From assembly GCA_910585265.1 (NCBI GenBank), contig CAJUCA010000042.1, positions 1 through 27,565 of the forward strand: a stretch of 27,565 nucleotides of DNA. The letters run 5' to 3'. Positions 7,829 to 16,123 of this stretch are shown here, piece by piece. Every line of letters begins with the position of its first letter. The first letter of the stretch is position 1. Source of the DNA: an uncultured Oscillospiraceae bacterium (GTDB taxonomy: Bacteria; Bacillota; Clostridia; Oscillospirales; Oscillospiraceae). The position numbers and the translations under genes were made by a program. A model generated the notes under the pieces. That model ran no database searches. It was not told where the DNA came from and worked only from the letters and a program-made list of their open reading frames with translations.

Positions 7829-7857
7829 TTGTTTTCGGTGGGTTACTATGATATACT
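7829..7857 (+). promoter_or_regulatory. candidate promoter of galM
   Basis: TTGTTT (7829-7834), 17 bases, TATACT (7852-7857). An overlapping alternative is TTGCGG (7823) and TATGAT (7847) with 18 bases. Either gives a start roughly 40 bases before the galM ATG. It is divergent from the DUF1538 operon promoter. Confidence 0.55.
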
Positions 7858-7903
7858 ACAGAAGAAAAGAAACGGGCCGGGATTCCGGCGGAGCGGAGGG
7901 GCT

Positions 7904-8968
7904 ATGGAGGACAACAGGACGGCCTTCGGCCGTATGCCCGACGGCACGCAGGTGGATCAGATCACCCTGAAAAACGGGGACATGGCGTGCCGGATCATCA
8001 CCTACGGGGGGGCGGTGCGCTCCCTGACCGTGCCGGGGCGGGACGGCACCCCGGTGGACGTGGCCCTGGGCTTTGACACGCTGGAGGCCTACAGGGTCCA
8101 GGACAAGTACATGGGGGCCATCGTGGGGCGGTACGCCAACCGGATCGGCGGGGCGAAGTTCACCTTAAACGGCATAGAGTACCCCCTGTACGCCAACGAC
8201 GGCCCCAACTCCCTCCACGGGGGGCGCGCGGGCTTCGACAAGAAGGTCTGGACGGTGGAGCGGCTGGCGGCGGATTCCGCCACCCTGTCCCTGGTCAGCC
8301 CCGACGGGGAGGAGGGCTACCCCGGCACACTCCGGGTGGAGGCGACCTACACCCTGAGAGACGGGGAGCTGCTCCTCTGGTATCAGGCCAGATGTGACAA
8401 GGACACCCCGTGCAGCCTGACGAACCACACCTATTTCAACCTGTCGGGCCATGACAGCGGCAGCGTGGAGGGCCAGTATATCAAGCTGTACGCCTCCCGC
8501 TACACCCCCACGGCCCCCGGCTCCATCCCCACCGGGGAGATCGCCCCGGTGGAGGGCACCCCCATGGACCTGCGGACCGCCCAGCCCATCGGGGCGCATA
8601 TCGGCGACCCCTTCGACCAGCTTGTGATGGCCAGGGGCTACGACCACAACTGGGTGATCGACGGCTGTGACGGCAAGACCGTTGTGCCCGCCGCCCGGGC
8701 CTGGTCGCCGGAGACCGGGATCTGCCTGGAGGCCGCCACCACCCAGCCCGGGGTGCAGTTCTACACCGGCAATTATGTGGGCGGATGCCCCGCGGGCAAG
8801 GGCGGCGCGGCCTATGGGGACAGGCACGGCTTCTGCCTGGAGACCCAGTGCTTTCCCGACAGCCCGAACCATCCCAATTTCTCCCCCTGGGTGCTGCGGG
8901 CGGGGAGCGAATACCGCAGCGGAACCGTGTACCGCTTTTCCATCATAGACCGCGCCGATCAGCTCTGA
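7904..8968 (+). CDS. galM: aldose 1-epimerase (mutarotase)
   Basis: The 354-residue protein shows the galactose mutarotase pattern: VGRYANRIGGAKFTLNG (substrate-site arginine), NSLHGG (histidine), CSLTNHTYFNLSG (catalytic histidine), GYDHNWVID and FCLETQCFPDSPNHPNF (catalytic glutamate). It interconverts alpha and beta anomers of hexoses in the cytoplasm. The ATG at 7904 follows a GGAGGGG; the frame is open upstream but contains the promoter region. Two transketolase genes follow after 63 bases on the same strand, which fits a sugar-catabolic unit. Confidence 0.95.
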   Translation: MEDNRTAFGRMPDGTQVDQITLKNGDMACRIITYGGAVRSLTVPGRDGTPVDVALGFDTLEAYRVQDKYMGAIVGRYANRIGGAKFTLNGIEYPLYANDGPNSLHGGRAGFDKKVWTVERLAADSATLSLVSPDGEEGYPGTLRVEATYTLRDGELLLWYQARCDKDTPCSLTNHTYFNLSGHDSGSVEGQYIKLYASRYTPTAPGSIPTGEIAPVEGTPMDLRTAQPIGAHIGDPFDQLVMARGYDHNWVIDGCDGKTVVPAARAWSPETGICLEAATTQPGVQFYTGNYVGGCPAGKGGAAYGDRHGFCLETQCFPDSPNHPNFSPWVLRAGSEYRSGTVYRFSIIDRADQL

Positions 8969-9031
8969 AAAACGAACACCCGCAGACTGCCCGCGCCCCG
9001 CGCCGGCCTGCTGAAAGAAAGAAGGAATCAC

Positions 9032-9877
9032 ATGACTGCCAACGAGAAAAGGGCGTTGCAGATCAACGCCTGCAAGGTGCGCATGGGCGTCATCGAGGGC
9101 ACCTACGCCGCCAAGTCCGGCCACCCCGGCGGAAGCCTGTCCTCCGCCGACCTGTTCACCTACCTCTACTTTCGGGAGCTGAACGTGGACCCCGCCCAGC
9201 CGGACAAGCCGGAGCGGGACCGCTTCGTGCTGTCCAAGGGCCACTGCGCCCCGGGGCTGTACGCGGCCATGGCCCTGCGGGGCTTCTTCCCCTGGGAGGA
9301 TCTGAAAACCCTGCGGCACATCGGCTCCCACCTCCAGGGGCACCCCAATATGCGCTCCACCCCCGGCGTGGATATGTCCACCGGCTCCCTGGGCCAGGGG
9401 GTGTCCGCCGCCTGCGGCATGGCCCTGGCCGCCAAGCTGCAAAAGAACCCCTGCCGGGTGTATACCCTGCTGGGGGACGGCGAGATCGAGGAGGGCCAGG
9501 TGTGGGAGGCGTTCATGTTCGCCCGCCACTACAAGCTGGACAACCTGCGGGTGATCATCGACAACAACGGACTCCAGATCGACGGCCCGGTGGATCAGGT
9601 GATGAGCCCCTACCCCATTCTGGACAAGCTGTCCGCCTTCGGCTTCGAGACGGCGGAGATTGACGGCCACGACTTCGACGCCCTGGAGGGGGCCTTCACC
9701 CAGGCCAACGCCGTGCAGGGCCGCCCCTTCGCCATCGTGATGAAAACGGTGAAGGGCAAGGGGGTCAGCTATATGGAAAACCAGGCGGGCTGGCACGGCA
9801 AGGCCCCCAACCTGGAGCAGTACGAAGCCGCCCTGGCGGAGCTGAGGGCCACACTGACGGAATTGGAGGGGGAGTAA
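9032..9877 (+). CDS. transketolase, N-terminal (TPP-binding) subunit
   Basis: The 281-residue protein is the pyrophosphate-binding half of a split transketolase: SGHPGGSLSSADL, the LSKGHCAPGLYAAM segment, GSLGQGVSAACGMALA, and the TPP motif GDGEIEEGQVWEA ending in DNNGLQ. Together with the next gene it forms the active enzyme that transfers two-carbon units between ketose and aldose phosphates in the non-oxidative pentose phosphate pathway. AAGGA lies 6 bases before the ATG. The stop codon is one base from the start of the partner gene, so synthesis is coupled. The split form is common in Clostridia. Confidence 0.96.
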   Translation: MTANEKRALQINACKVRMGVIEGTYAAKSGHPGGSLSSADLFTYLYFRELNVDPAQPDKPERDRFVLSKGHCAPGLYAAMALRGFFPWEDLKTLRHIGSHLQGHPNMRSTPGVDMSTGSLGQGVSAACGMALAAKLQKNPCRVYTLLGDGEIEEGQVWEAFMFARHYKLDNLRVIIDNNGLQIDGPVDQVMSPYPILDKLSAFGFETAEIDGHDFDALEGAFTQANAVQGRPFAIVMKTVKGKGVSYMENQAGWHGKAPNLEQYEAALAELRATLTELEGE

Positions 9878-9878
9878 C

Positions 9879-10823
9879 ATGGCGGACGTGAAGAAAATCG
9901 CCACCCGGATGGGCTACGGCGCGGCGTTGCGGGAGCTGGGCGCGCTCCATGACAATATCGTGGTGTTCGACGCGGACCTGGCCGGCTCCACCCAGACCGC
10001 CACCTTCGGCAAGGCGTTCCCCGACCGCCACTTCAACTGCGGCATCGCCGAGGGGAACATGATGGCGGCGGCGGCGGGGGCGGCCTCCATGGGCATGGTG
10101 GCCTTCGCCTCCTCCTTCGCCATGTTCGCCGCCGGGCGGGCCTATGAGCAGGTGCGCAACTCCATCGGCTACACCCAGCTCAACGTGAAGATCGGCGCGT
10201 CCCACGGGGGCATCTCCGTGGGGGAGGACGGGGCCTCCCACCAGTGTCTGGAGGATTACGCCCTCATGCGCTCCATCCCCGGCATGGTGGTCATGTCCCC
10301 CGCCGACGAGGTGGAGGCCCGGGCCATGGTGAAGGCCGCCTACGAGCACCAGGGCCCGGTGTATATGCGGTTCGGACGCTCCCCCGTGCCCGTGTTCCAC
10401 GACGAGGAGACGTTCCGCTTTGAGATCGGCAGGGGCGAGGTCATGCGGGAGGGTACGGACATCGCCATCATCGCCAACGGCCTGCTGGTGGCGGAGGCGG
10501 TGGAGGCCGGGGAGCTGCTGGCGGCCCAGGGCATCCATGCCCGGATCATCAATATGGCCACGGTGAAGCCGCTGGACGAGACGCTGGTGCGGAAGGCCGC
10601 GGAGGAGTGCGGGCGGATCCTCACCTGCGAGGAGCACTCCGTCATCGGCGGGCTGGGGGACGCGGTGTGCTCCTTCCTCAGCGAGACCCGGCCCACCCCC
10701 GTCAAGCGCATCGGCACCCCCGACGTGTTCGGGCACTCCGGCCCCGCCGGGGAGCTGCTGCGGCAGTTCGGGCTGTGCGCCGAGCACATCGCGGAGACGG
10801 CCCGCCGGTTCCTCCAGGGCTGA
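9879..10823 (+). CDS. transketolase, C-terminal (pyrimidine-binding) subunit
   Basis: The 314-residue protein supplies the Pyr domain and C-terminal domain: VVFDADLAGSTQTATF, HFNCGIAEGNMMAAAAGAA (with the glutamate that activates TPP), HGGISVGEDGASHQ, YMRFGRSPVPVF, and a C-terminal IGGLGDAVCSFL fold. GGAGGGGGAG in the end of the previous gene is the ribosome site. A GC-rich terminator follows at 10837, closing the galM-transketolase unit. Confidence 0.96.
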   Translation: MADVKKIATRMGYGAALRELGALHDNIVVFDADLAGSTQTATFGKAFPDRHFNCGIAEGNMMAAAAGAASMGMVAFASSFAMFAAGRAYEQVRNSIGYTQLNVKIGASHGGISVGEDGASHQCLEDYALMRSIPGMVVMSPADEVEARAMVKAAYEHQGPVYMRFGRSPVPVFHDEETFRFEIGRGEVMREGTDIAIIANGLLVAEAVEAGELLAAQGIHARIINMATVKPLDETLVRKAAEECGRILTCEEHSVIGGLGDAVCSFLSETRPTPVKRIGTPDVFGHSGPAGELLRQFGLCAEHIAETARRFLQG

Positions 10824-10836
10824 GCTATGATATCCA

Positions 10837-10872
10837 CGCGCCCCGGCTGGACAGCAGGCCGGGGCGCGTTTT
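10837..10872 (+). terminator. intrinsic terminator after transketolase
   Basis: A perfect 11-bp stem (10837-10847 with 10858-10868) with a 10-base loop is followed directly by TTTT. It ends the galM/transketolase transcript. Confidence 0.9.
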
Positions 10873-10924
10873 CCTTTGAAAAACGGCGGAACGGCTGGGC
10901 AAAATTCTCTCAGGAGGGATGAAG

Positions 10925-11320
10925 ATGGACTATCCGGAGCATTATGAGAGCGACGTGCTGTCTTTCTTCGACGGCAGGCCGGACGCCCTGGCCCTGTACC
11001 GCGTCCTGGCGGCGGGGCTGGCCCGCATCGCGCCGGAGGGCCGGGTGAAGGTGCAGAAAAGCCAGATCAGCTTTTACGATGGCGGCCTGTTCGCCATGGC
11101 CTCCCTGCCCAAGCGGAAGGGGGACCCCGGTTTGGTGGTGAGCTTCGGCCTGGGCCGCCGGGATCCGTCCCCCCGGATCGGCGCGGCGGTGGAGCCTTAC
11201 CCCGGCCGCTGGACCCACCACGCCGCCCTCACCCGGGAGGCGGACCTCGACGGGGAGCTGCTGGGCTGGCTGGAGGAGGCCCGGGGCTTCTGCCGGGCCA
11301 AGGGCCGGGGCAAGGCTTGA
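10925..11320 (+). CDS. DUF5655-like small protein
   Basis: The 131-residue protein (MDYPEHYESDVLSFFDGRPDAL...) resembles DUF5655-type domains: an N-terminal helix with a FFDGRPDALALYRVL pattern, then KVQKSQISFYDGGLFAMASLP. No catalytic residues are evident and the function is unknown. ATG 10925 is preferred to ATG 10919 because the strong AGGAGG at 10912-10917 is too close to the latter. The stop codon is embedded in the -35 box of the cinA promoter. Confidence 0.7.
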   Translation: MDYPEHYESDVLSFFDGRPDALALYRVLAAGLARIAPEGRVKVQKSQISFYDGGLFAMASLPKRKGDPGLVVSFGLGRRDPSPRIGAAVEPYPGRWTHHAALTREADLDGELLGWLEEARGFCRAKGRGKA

Positions 11321-11345
11321 CAGCCCCTCCGGCGGGGCATACAAT
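11317..11345 (+). promoter_or_regulatory. consensus-like promoter of cinA
   Basis: A perfect TTGACA (11317-11322), exactly 17 bases, then TACAAT (11340-11345). The TGA inside TTGACA is the stop codon of the upstream gene. The start of transcription would be about 25 bases before the cinA ATG. Confidence 0.85.
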
Positions 11346-11376
11346 AAGGTTAGAAACCAAAGGGGGGCATCCGCCA

Positions 11377-12666
11377 ATGAGCCATACCGTAGAAATCCTG
11401 TCCGTGGGCACCGAGCTGCTGCTGGGGAACATCGTCAACTCGGACGCCCAGGCCCTGAGCCGGGAGCTGTCCGGCCTGGGCCTGAACGTGCTGTACCACT
11501 CGGTGGTGGGGGACAATCCGGGCCGCCTGAAGGCGGCGGTGGAGCTGGCCCGGAGCCGCGCCGACGTGATCGTCACCACCGGCGGCCTGGGCCCCACCTG
11601 CGACGACCTCACCAAGCAGACCCTGGCGGAATGCTTCGGCAAAAGGCTGGTCTACCATCCCGAGTGCGCCGAGGGCATCCGCTGCTTCTTCCACCGCATG
11701 GGGAAGGAGATGACGGACAACAACCTCCAGCAGGCGTACCTGCCGGAGGACTGCCAGATCCTGGACAACGCCTGGGGCACCGCCCCCGGCTGCGCCTTCG
11801 AGTCGGACGGCACCTGTGTGGTCATGCTCCCCGGCCCGCCCAGGGAGTGCCTGCCCATGTTCCGGGAGCGGGCCGTGCCCTGGCTGGCCCGTCTCAGCGA
11901 GGGCGTGATCCGCTCCCGCACCCTGCGGGTGTTCGGCCTGGGGGAGTCGGCGGTGGAGAGCCTCCTCCGGGACCAGATGAACGAGTTGACCAACCCCACC
12001 CTGGCCCCCTACGCCAAGGAGGGGGAGGTGGAGCTGCGGATCACCGCCAAGGCGGACAGCCCCCAGGCGGCGGACGCCCTCATCGCCCCGGTGGAGCGGG
12101 AGGTCCGCGCCCTGCTGGGGGAGCTGGTGTACGGCGCGGACGTGTCCGGCCTGGAGCAGGTGGTACTGGAGGGGGCGCGGGACAGGGGCCTAACCCTGGG
12201 CACGGCGGAGAGCTGCACCGGGGGTCTGATCGCCAAGCGGCTCACCGACGTGCCCGGGTCCGCCTGCGCCTTCCTGGGCGGCGTGGTGAGCTACCACTGC
12301 GAGGTGAAGGCGGGGCTGCTGGGAGTGTCCCAGGCCCTGCTGGACGAGAAGGGCGCGGTGTGCGCCCAGGTGGCGGAGCAGATGGCCCAGGGGGCCAGGA
12401 GGGCGTTGGGCTGTGATCTGGCGGTGTCCGCCACCGGGGTGGCCGGCCCCGACCCGGACGACAGGGGGAACCCGGTGGGGCTGGTGTTCGTGGGGCTGGC
12501 CGCGCCGGACGGCTGCTGGGTGAAGCAGCTGAACCTGGCCTCCCCGGGGGCGCGGCGGGACCGGATCCGCACCCTGGCCGCCAACCATGCCCTGGACATG
12601 GCCCGGCGGTGGCTGGAGGGGCTGGACCCCACGGGGGAGGACTGCCAGCGGGGCTGGACAGATTAA
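11377..12666 (+). CDS. cinA: CinA: competence/damage-inducible protein, NMN deamidase family
   Basis: The 429-residue protein has both CinA domains. The N-terminal molybdopterin-binding-like domain (about 1-170) includes VEILSVGTELLLGNIVNSD and VTTGGLGPTCDDLTKQ; the C-terminal PncC-like domain (about 265-420) includes TAESCTGGLIAKRLTDVPGS and SATGVAGPD. CinA homologues hydrolyse nicotinamide mononucleotide and/or ADP-ribose and salvage pyridine nucleotides; some are competence-linked. The start ATG has AAGGGGGG upstream and fits the family N-terminus. The next gene starts 12 bases after the stop, so they may be co-transcribed. Confidence 0.96.
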   Translation: MSHTVEILSVGTELLLGNIVNSDAQALSRELSGLGLNVLYHSVVGDNPGRLKAAVELARSRADVIVTTGGLGPTCDDLTKQTLAECFGKRLVYHPECAEGIRCFFHRMGKEMTDNNLQQAYLPEDCQILDNAWGTAPGCAFESDGTCVVMLPGPPRECLPMFRERAVPWLARLSEGVIRSRTLRVFGLGESAVESLLRDQMNELTNPTLAPYAKEGEVELRITAKADSPQAADALIAPVEREVRALLGELVYGADVSGLEQVVLEGARDRGLTLGTAESCTGGLIAKRLTDVPGSACAFLGGVVSYHCEVKAGLLGVSQALLDEKGAVCAQVAEQMAQGARRALGCDLAVSATGVAGPDPDDRGNPVGLVFVGLAAPDGCWVKQLNLASPGARRDRIRTLAANHALDMARRWLEGLDPTGEDCQRGWTD

Positions 12667-12678
12667 AGGAGGAAGGCC

Positions 12679-13836
12679 ATGAGGGGCTGGAAACGGATCA
12701 CACTGGCGTGTCTGGCACTGTGCGGCCTGCTGCTGGCGGGCGCGTCGGCCCTGCGGGCGTCCGCCGCCGGGGGCACGGTGTACCTGATGGCGGTGAACGA
12801 GAAGGTGCTGGACACCACGCCGGAGAATATGCCCGCCGTCATGGGCGGCACGCTGTACGTGCCCTATACCATGCTGTCCATCCGGGACAGCGGCATCAAC
12901 CTGGGCGTCAGCGCGCTGTACAGCACCACCCGGCGGACGGTGCTGGTGTCCAACGGGCAGATCGGCGTGGTGTTCGACATCCAGAACAACACCGCCCAGG
13001 ATTTGCAGCAGAACCCGGTGCCCGCCCGGGCCATGGTGCGCAACTCCATGATCTTCGTGCCCATCGACTGGCTGTGCGGCTACTTCGGCACCATCAGCTG
13101 CTCCCGGGTGCGCACCCCCTACGGCACCCTGATCCGGGTGACCAACGGGGCGGTGGTGCTCCGGGATCTGGACTTTGTGGACGCGGCGGGGAGCCAGCTG
13201 GAGGAAAAGCAGCGCAACTATCTGAACTCCATCGCCCCGCCCTCCCCGCCTCCCACCCAGGCCCCCACGGCCCCGCCCACCGGCCCCGCCGTGTCCGGCG
13301 CGCCGTCGGCCCCGCCCCTGCGGGCGGAGGTCCTGCTGGCCCTGCGCTGGGGGGAGCAGGGGGCGGAGATGGCCGCCCTGCTGGAGGGCCGGGGGGAGCG
13401 GGCCTTGATCCTGTTCCCCTGGGATTCCCTGCGGGAGAACGACGACGCCGTCCGGCGGGCCGCGGCGGCGGGCCACACGGTGGGCCTGCTCCTCACCGGG
13501 GAGACGGCGGAGGAGTGCGCGGCCCAGGGGCTGGAGGGCCGGAGGCTGCTGGCGGAGATCGCCCGGTGCCCCGCCCTCACCGCCAGCGCGCCCGCCCTGG
13601 ACGGGGCGGGCCGGGAGGCCCTGGCCCAGGCGGGCTGGGCCGTCTGGACCCCCGGACTGCTGGGGGAGGATTTCCGCACCGGGCCGGCGTTGGTGAGGTC
13701 CCTGGAGCCCCAGCGGCCCAACCGGGTGGAGCTGGACTGCGGCTCCGGCGGCGGGGCCTTCCTCCGGGGACTGCTGGCCGCCCTGGACGACGAGGACTGC
13801 CGGGTGCGGCAGGCCACCCCTTCCCTGCTGGCTTGA
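12679..13836 (+). CDS. secreted stalk-domain protein with degenerate polysaccharide-deacetylase-like C-terminus
   Basis: The 385-residue protein starts with a signal peptide (residues 1 to about 29, cleavage near ASA-AGG). Residues about 33-185 resemble the copper-amine-oxidase N-terminal-like 'stalk' domain frequent in clostridial surface proteins (VYLMAVNEKVLDTTPENMP, GGTLYVPYTMLS, MIFVPIDWLCGYFG). A Pro/Thr/Ala linker (about 188-222) follows. The C-terminal segment has the order of a deacetylase (LFPWDSLRENDDAVRRAAAAGHTVG) but without the aspartates and histidines that bind metal, so it is probably inactive. AGGAGG lies just after the cinA stop. The stop codon abuts or is part of the palindromic repeat that follows. 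Confidence 0.72.
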   Translation: MRGWKRITLACLALCGLLLAGASALRASAAGGTVYLMAVNEKVLDTTPENMPAVMGGTLYVPYTMLSIRDSGINLGVSALYSTTRRTVLVSNGQIGVVFDIQNNTAQDLQQNPVPARAMVRNSMIFVPIDWLCGYFGTISCSRVRTPYGTLIRVTNGAVVLRDLDFVDAAGSQLEEKQRNYLNSIAPPSPPPTQAPTAPPTGPAVSGAPSAPPLRAEVLLALRWGEQGAEMAALLEGRGERALILFPWDSLRENDDAVRRAAAAGHTVGLLLTGETAEECAAQGLEGRRLLAEIARCPALTASAPALDGAGREALAQAGWAVWTPGLLGEDFRTGPALVRSLEPQRPNRVELDCGSGGGAFLRGLLAALDDEDCRVRQATPSLLA

Positions 13837-14103
13837 GAAGCTGTATCAATCGCCGAAGCATTCAGATTTGCGAGGCAAAATTGCCGGTGGCAAGGCGAAA
13901 AATCGCGGGAATACTTTGTGTATTTCAAGATTTCTCAGGGGCCCCCGCAAAGCCGCCCTTCCGGCTTTGTGGGGAGAGGAAGGCAAAGGGAGCGCAGTAT
14001 GAAATGCCCAAAGGGTATTTCATACGAAGCGGACTTTTGCCTGACGAGGCCAGCGGCAATTTGGGCCGCAAGGATGGGTGCTGAGGCGATTGGTACAGCT
14101 TCT
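13836..14103. repeat. 268-bp nested palindromic repeat element
   Basis: The stretch is a large imperfect inverted repeat. The outer arms start AGAAGCTGTA (13836) and end TACAGCTTCT (14103) and stay similar inward (ATCGCC, then CAAATTGCC/GGCAATTTG). Middle arms contain GTATTTC/GAAATG-type pairs, and the centre is a hairpin (13942-13974). No gene is evident inside. This is typical of a non-autonomous, MITE-like intergenic element inserted between the stalk-protein gene and its terminator. Confidence 0.72.
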
Positions 14104-14144
14104 GAGAAACCCCGTCCGCTCCCCAGGAGCGGGCGGGGTTTCTC
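14104..14144 (+). terminator. terminator-like hairpin beyond the palindromic repeat
   Basis: Stem GAGAAACCCCG...CGGGGTTTCTC with a second GC segment (14104 to 14144) forms a strong hairpin with a T-run built into the descending arm. It is likely the original terminator of the cinA/stalk-protein transcript, now separated from it by the repeat. Confidence 0.65.
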
Positions 14145-14416
14145 GTCCGGCGCGGGACGGCGGGAAAATAATTATTTCCGGCGGCTTCTGGTGAACAAAA
14201 TCGGGGGAATTTGTCCGGCGGTTTCCCGGGGCAGTTTTGTTAAAATCTGTCAAACCGTGGATTTGCAAGGCTTCCACAACTTCAACACAGTTTTCCACAG
14301 CCTGTGCAAGCTGCGGCCCCCACCCTTTTCCCCTCCGGGCCGTTTACATAAGAACCTGTTTCCATAACCGCAAGCCCCGGCCCGGAAATCTCCATAAAAA
14401 TTTAAAGGTTTCCGTA
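14145..14416. other. gene-free spacer with DnaA-box-like motifs
   Basis: About 270 bases without a convincing ORF. It contains an AT-rich imperfect palindrome at about 14160-14182, and between 14253 and 14300 three motifs related to TTATCCACA: CGTGGATTT, GCTTCCACA (14270-14278) and TTTTCCACA (14291-14299). The rest shows nothing recognisable. Next comes the xpaC promoter. Confidence 0.35.
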
Positions 14417-14445
14417 TTTACACCGGCCCCCGAAACGTATATAAT
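14417..14445 (+). promoter_or_regulatory. sigma-A promoter of the XpaC-family gene
   Basis: TTTACA (14417-14422), 17 bases, and a perfect TATAAT (14440-14445). This leaves a leader of about 47 bases containing GGGGAGGAGG before the ATG at 14500. Confidence 0.85.
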
Positions 14446-14499
14446 AGAATCCATCTGAGTGTCTGCCCTCCGGGGCGGCTCGGGGAGGAGGACACAGCG

Positions 14500-15957
14500 A
14501 TGGCGGATGAATACCGTTCCGATTCCGATGGCCAGGGCGGCCCCGGCCCCAGCCAGCAGGGACAGCAGGGTTACAATTACGGCTACAAATATAATTACAG
14601 CTACGGCTCCGGCCGGGGAACCGCCCCCGGCGGGCATAAACCGCCCCGGCAGGACGACAACTGGGGGGAGTGGATCGGCATCGGCGTGCTGCTGCTGGTG
14701 ATCCCCTTCTGGTTCTGCAAAATCATCGGGGTGGTCTGGCTCATCCGAAAGCTGGTGAACATGGACGCCGCCCAAAAGAGCCGCTATAAGCAGGAGGCCA
14801 AGCGGGCCGCGGGACAGGCCAAGTCCACCGCCCAGCAGTTCTTCCAGCAGAACGCCGACGCCGCGGCGGAGGCCGCCCGCCGTGCTCAGGCGGGGGCACG
14901 CCGGCAGGCCCAAGGCCCCGCCTCCTCCGGCGGGCGCACCTATTCCTACCAGTACAGCCAGCCCCGGCAGGAGAAGCAGGCCCCGGGCCAGCCCAAGGCG
15001 GAGCCCTGGGAGCGGAAGGCCCAGCCCGACGCCTGGAATGTGCGGGACCCGGCGGAGAACAAGCGGCGCAAGCTCAAAAAAGAGGGCAAGGAGGGCACGG
15101 GGCTTATCATCGGGGGCAGCGTTTTGTCCGGTATCTTCGCCTTCGGTACTATGCTCATGGGGATGGAGTTCCTCCAGTATTCTTATTCCGATATGCTTGT
15201 AGGCGTGCTGGCCTGCCTGATGTTTACGGCGGGGGGCCTGGGTATGCTGTTCTCCGGCATCGGCATGAACCGCCGCAGCGAGCGTTACCTGAACTACCTC
15301 GCCTACATCGGGGCCAACCGGGAGGTGGATCTGGTGCCCATGGCCAGCTCCTTCGGCGTGTCTGTGGGCAAGCTGTGCAAGGATCTGCGGCGGATGCTGG
15401 CCAAAGGCATCCTGCCCACCGGATACCTGGATCTGGCGGAGGGCAAGCTGTTCCTCACCGAGATGGGCTACCACGCGCCCCAGAGCGTCCGCCGGGAGGA
15501 GCCTGTCCGGGAGGAGACCCCCCAGCAGGCCGCCGCCCGGGAGGACGACATCCTCCGGGAGATCCGGCAGGTGAACGATGAAATCCCCGACGAGGTGATG
15601 AGCGCGAAAATCGACCGGATCGAGGAGATCACCGGGAAGATCCTGCGCTACCAGAAGGAGCACCCCAACAAGGAGGGGCAGCTTCGGACGTTCTTGAACT
15701 ACTACCTGCCCACCACGCTGAAGATCCTCCGGGCCTACGCCCAACTGGACGCCCAGGGCATTGAGGGGCAGAATATCTCCGCCGCCAAGAAGCGTATCGA
15801 GGACATGATGGACCAGGTGGTGTCCGGGTTCGAGAAGCAGCTGGATAAGCTGTTCCAGGACGACGCCATGGATATCACGTCGGACGTGGAGGTGCTGGAG
15901 AATATGCTGAAGAAGGACGGGTTGTCCGACGAGGGCGGGATTACCATGACGCTGTAA
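14500..15957 (+). CDS. XpaC-family (5-bromo-4-chloroindolyl phosphate hydrolysis) membrane protein
   Basis: The 485-residue protein starts with a Gln/Gly/Tyr-rich low-complexity region (about 15-40), then a membrane segment near 57-77 (IGIGVLLLVIPFWFCKII). A charged Ala/Gln-rich linker follows (about 90-205), then two further membrane segments (about 205-260). The C-terminal region (about 390-480) matches the XpaC domain: FLNYYLPTTLKILRAY, a helical segment FEKQLDKLFQDDAMDITSDVEVLENML and a closing DG. XpaC is often next to tellurite-resistance TelA-like genes in Firmicutes, and in Bacillus is near yaaO-holB; here it stands alone. Its biochemical role is not established. The 67 residues between the second membrane block and the XpaC domain resemble a winged-helix-like segment, unproven. 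Confidence 0.82.
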   Translation: MADEYRSDSDGQGGPGPSQQGQQGYNYGYKYNYSYGSGRGTAPGGHKPPRQDDNWGEWIGIGVLLLVIPFWFCKIIGVVWLIRKLVNMDAAQKSRYKQEAKRAAGQAKSTAQQFFQQNADAAAEAARRAQAGARRQAQGPASSGGRTYSYQYSQPRQEKQAPGQPKAEPWERKAQPDAWNVRDPAENKRRKLKKEGKEGTGLIIGGSVLSGIFAFGTMLMGMEFLQYSYSDMLVGVLACLMFTAGGLGMLFSGIGMNRRSERYLNYLAYIGANREVDLVPMASSFGVSVGKLCKDLRRMLAKGILPTGYLDLAEGKLFLTEMGYHAPQSVRREEPVREETPQQAAAREDDILREIRQVNDEIPDEVMSAKIDRIEEITGKILRYQKEHPNKEGQLRTFLNYYLPTTLKILRAYAQLDAQGIEGQNISAAKKRIEDMMDQVVSGFEKQLDKLFQDDAMDITSDVEVLENMLKKDGLSDEGGITMTL

Positions 15958-15991
15958 AATGCGAATGCGTGAAGTAATCACTCCATTATTT

Positions 15992-16045
15992 GCAGAAAAG
16001 AGGAGCGGCAGAGTGAAAACCCTGCCGCTCCTCTTTTCTGCTTTT
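15992..16045. terminator. bidirectional terminator between xpaC and typA
   Basis: A perfect 20-bp stem (15992-16011 with 16022-16041), 10-base loop, is followed by TTTT on the plus strand and preceded by A-rich sequence that serves the minus strand. It separates two convergent genes. Confidence 0.9.
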
Positions 16046-16120
16046 GTAGGGGCGGACACCGTCCGCCCGCGTTTACAGGCCGCGTCCCGTGACGGCGGGC
16101 GCACAATGTGCGCCCCTACA
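16045..16120. repeat. 76-bp TGTAG-ended double-hairpin repeat element (copy 2)
   Basis: Ends are TGTAGGGGCG and CGCCCCTACA in inverted orientation. Two internal hairpins are present: 16050-16057 with 16061-16068, and 16097-16104 with 16108-16115. The design matches the element at 6073-6152, although the internal sequences differ. It sits directly against the terminator and 4 bases from the typA stop. Confidence 0.78.
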
Positions 16121-16123
16121 GCC

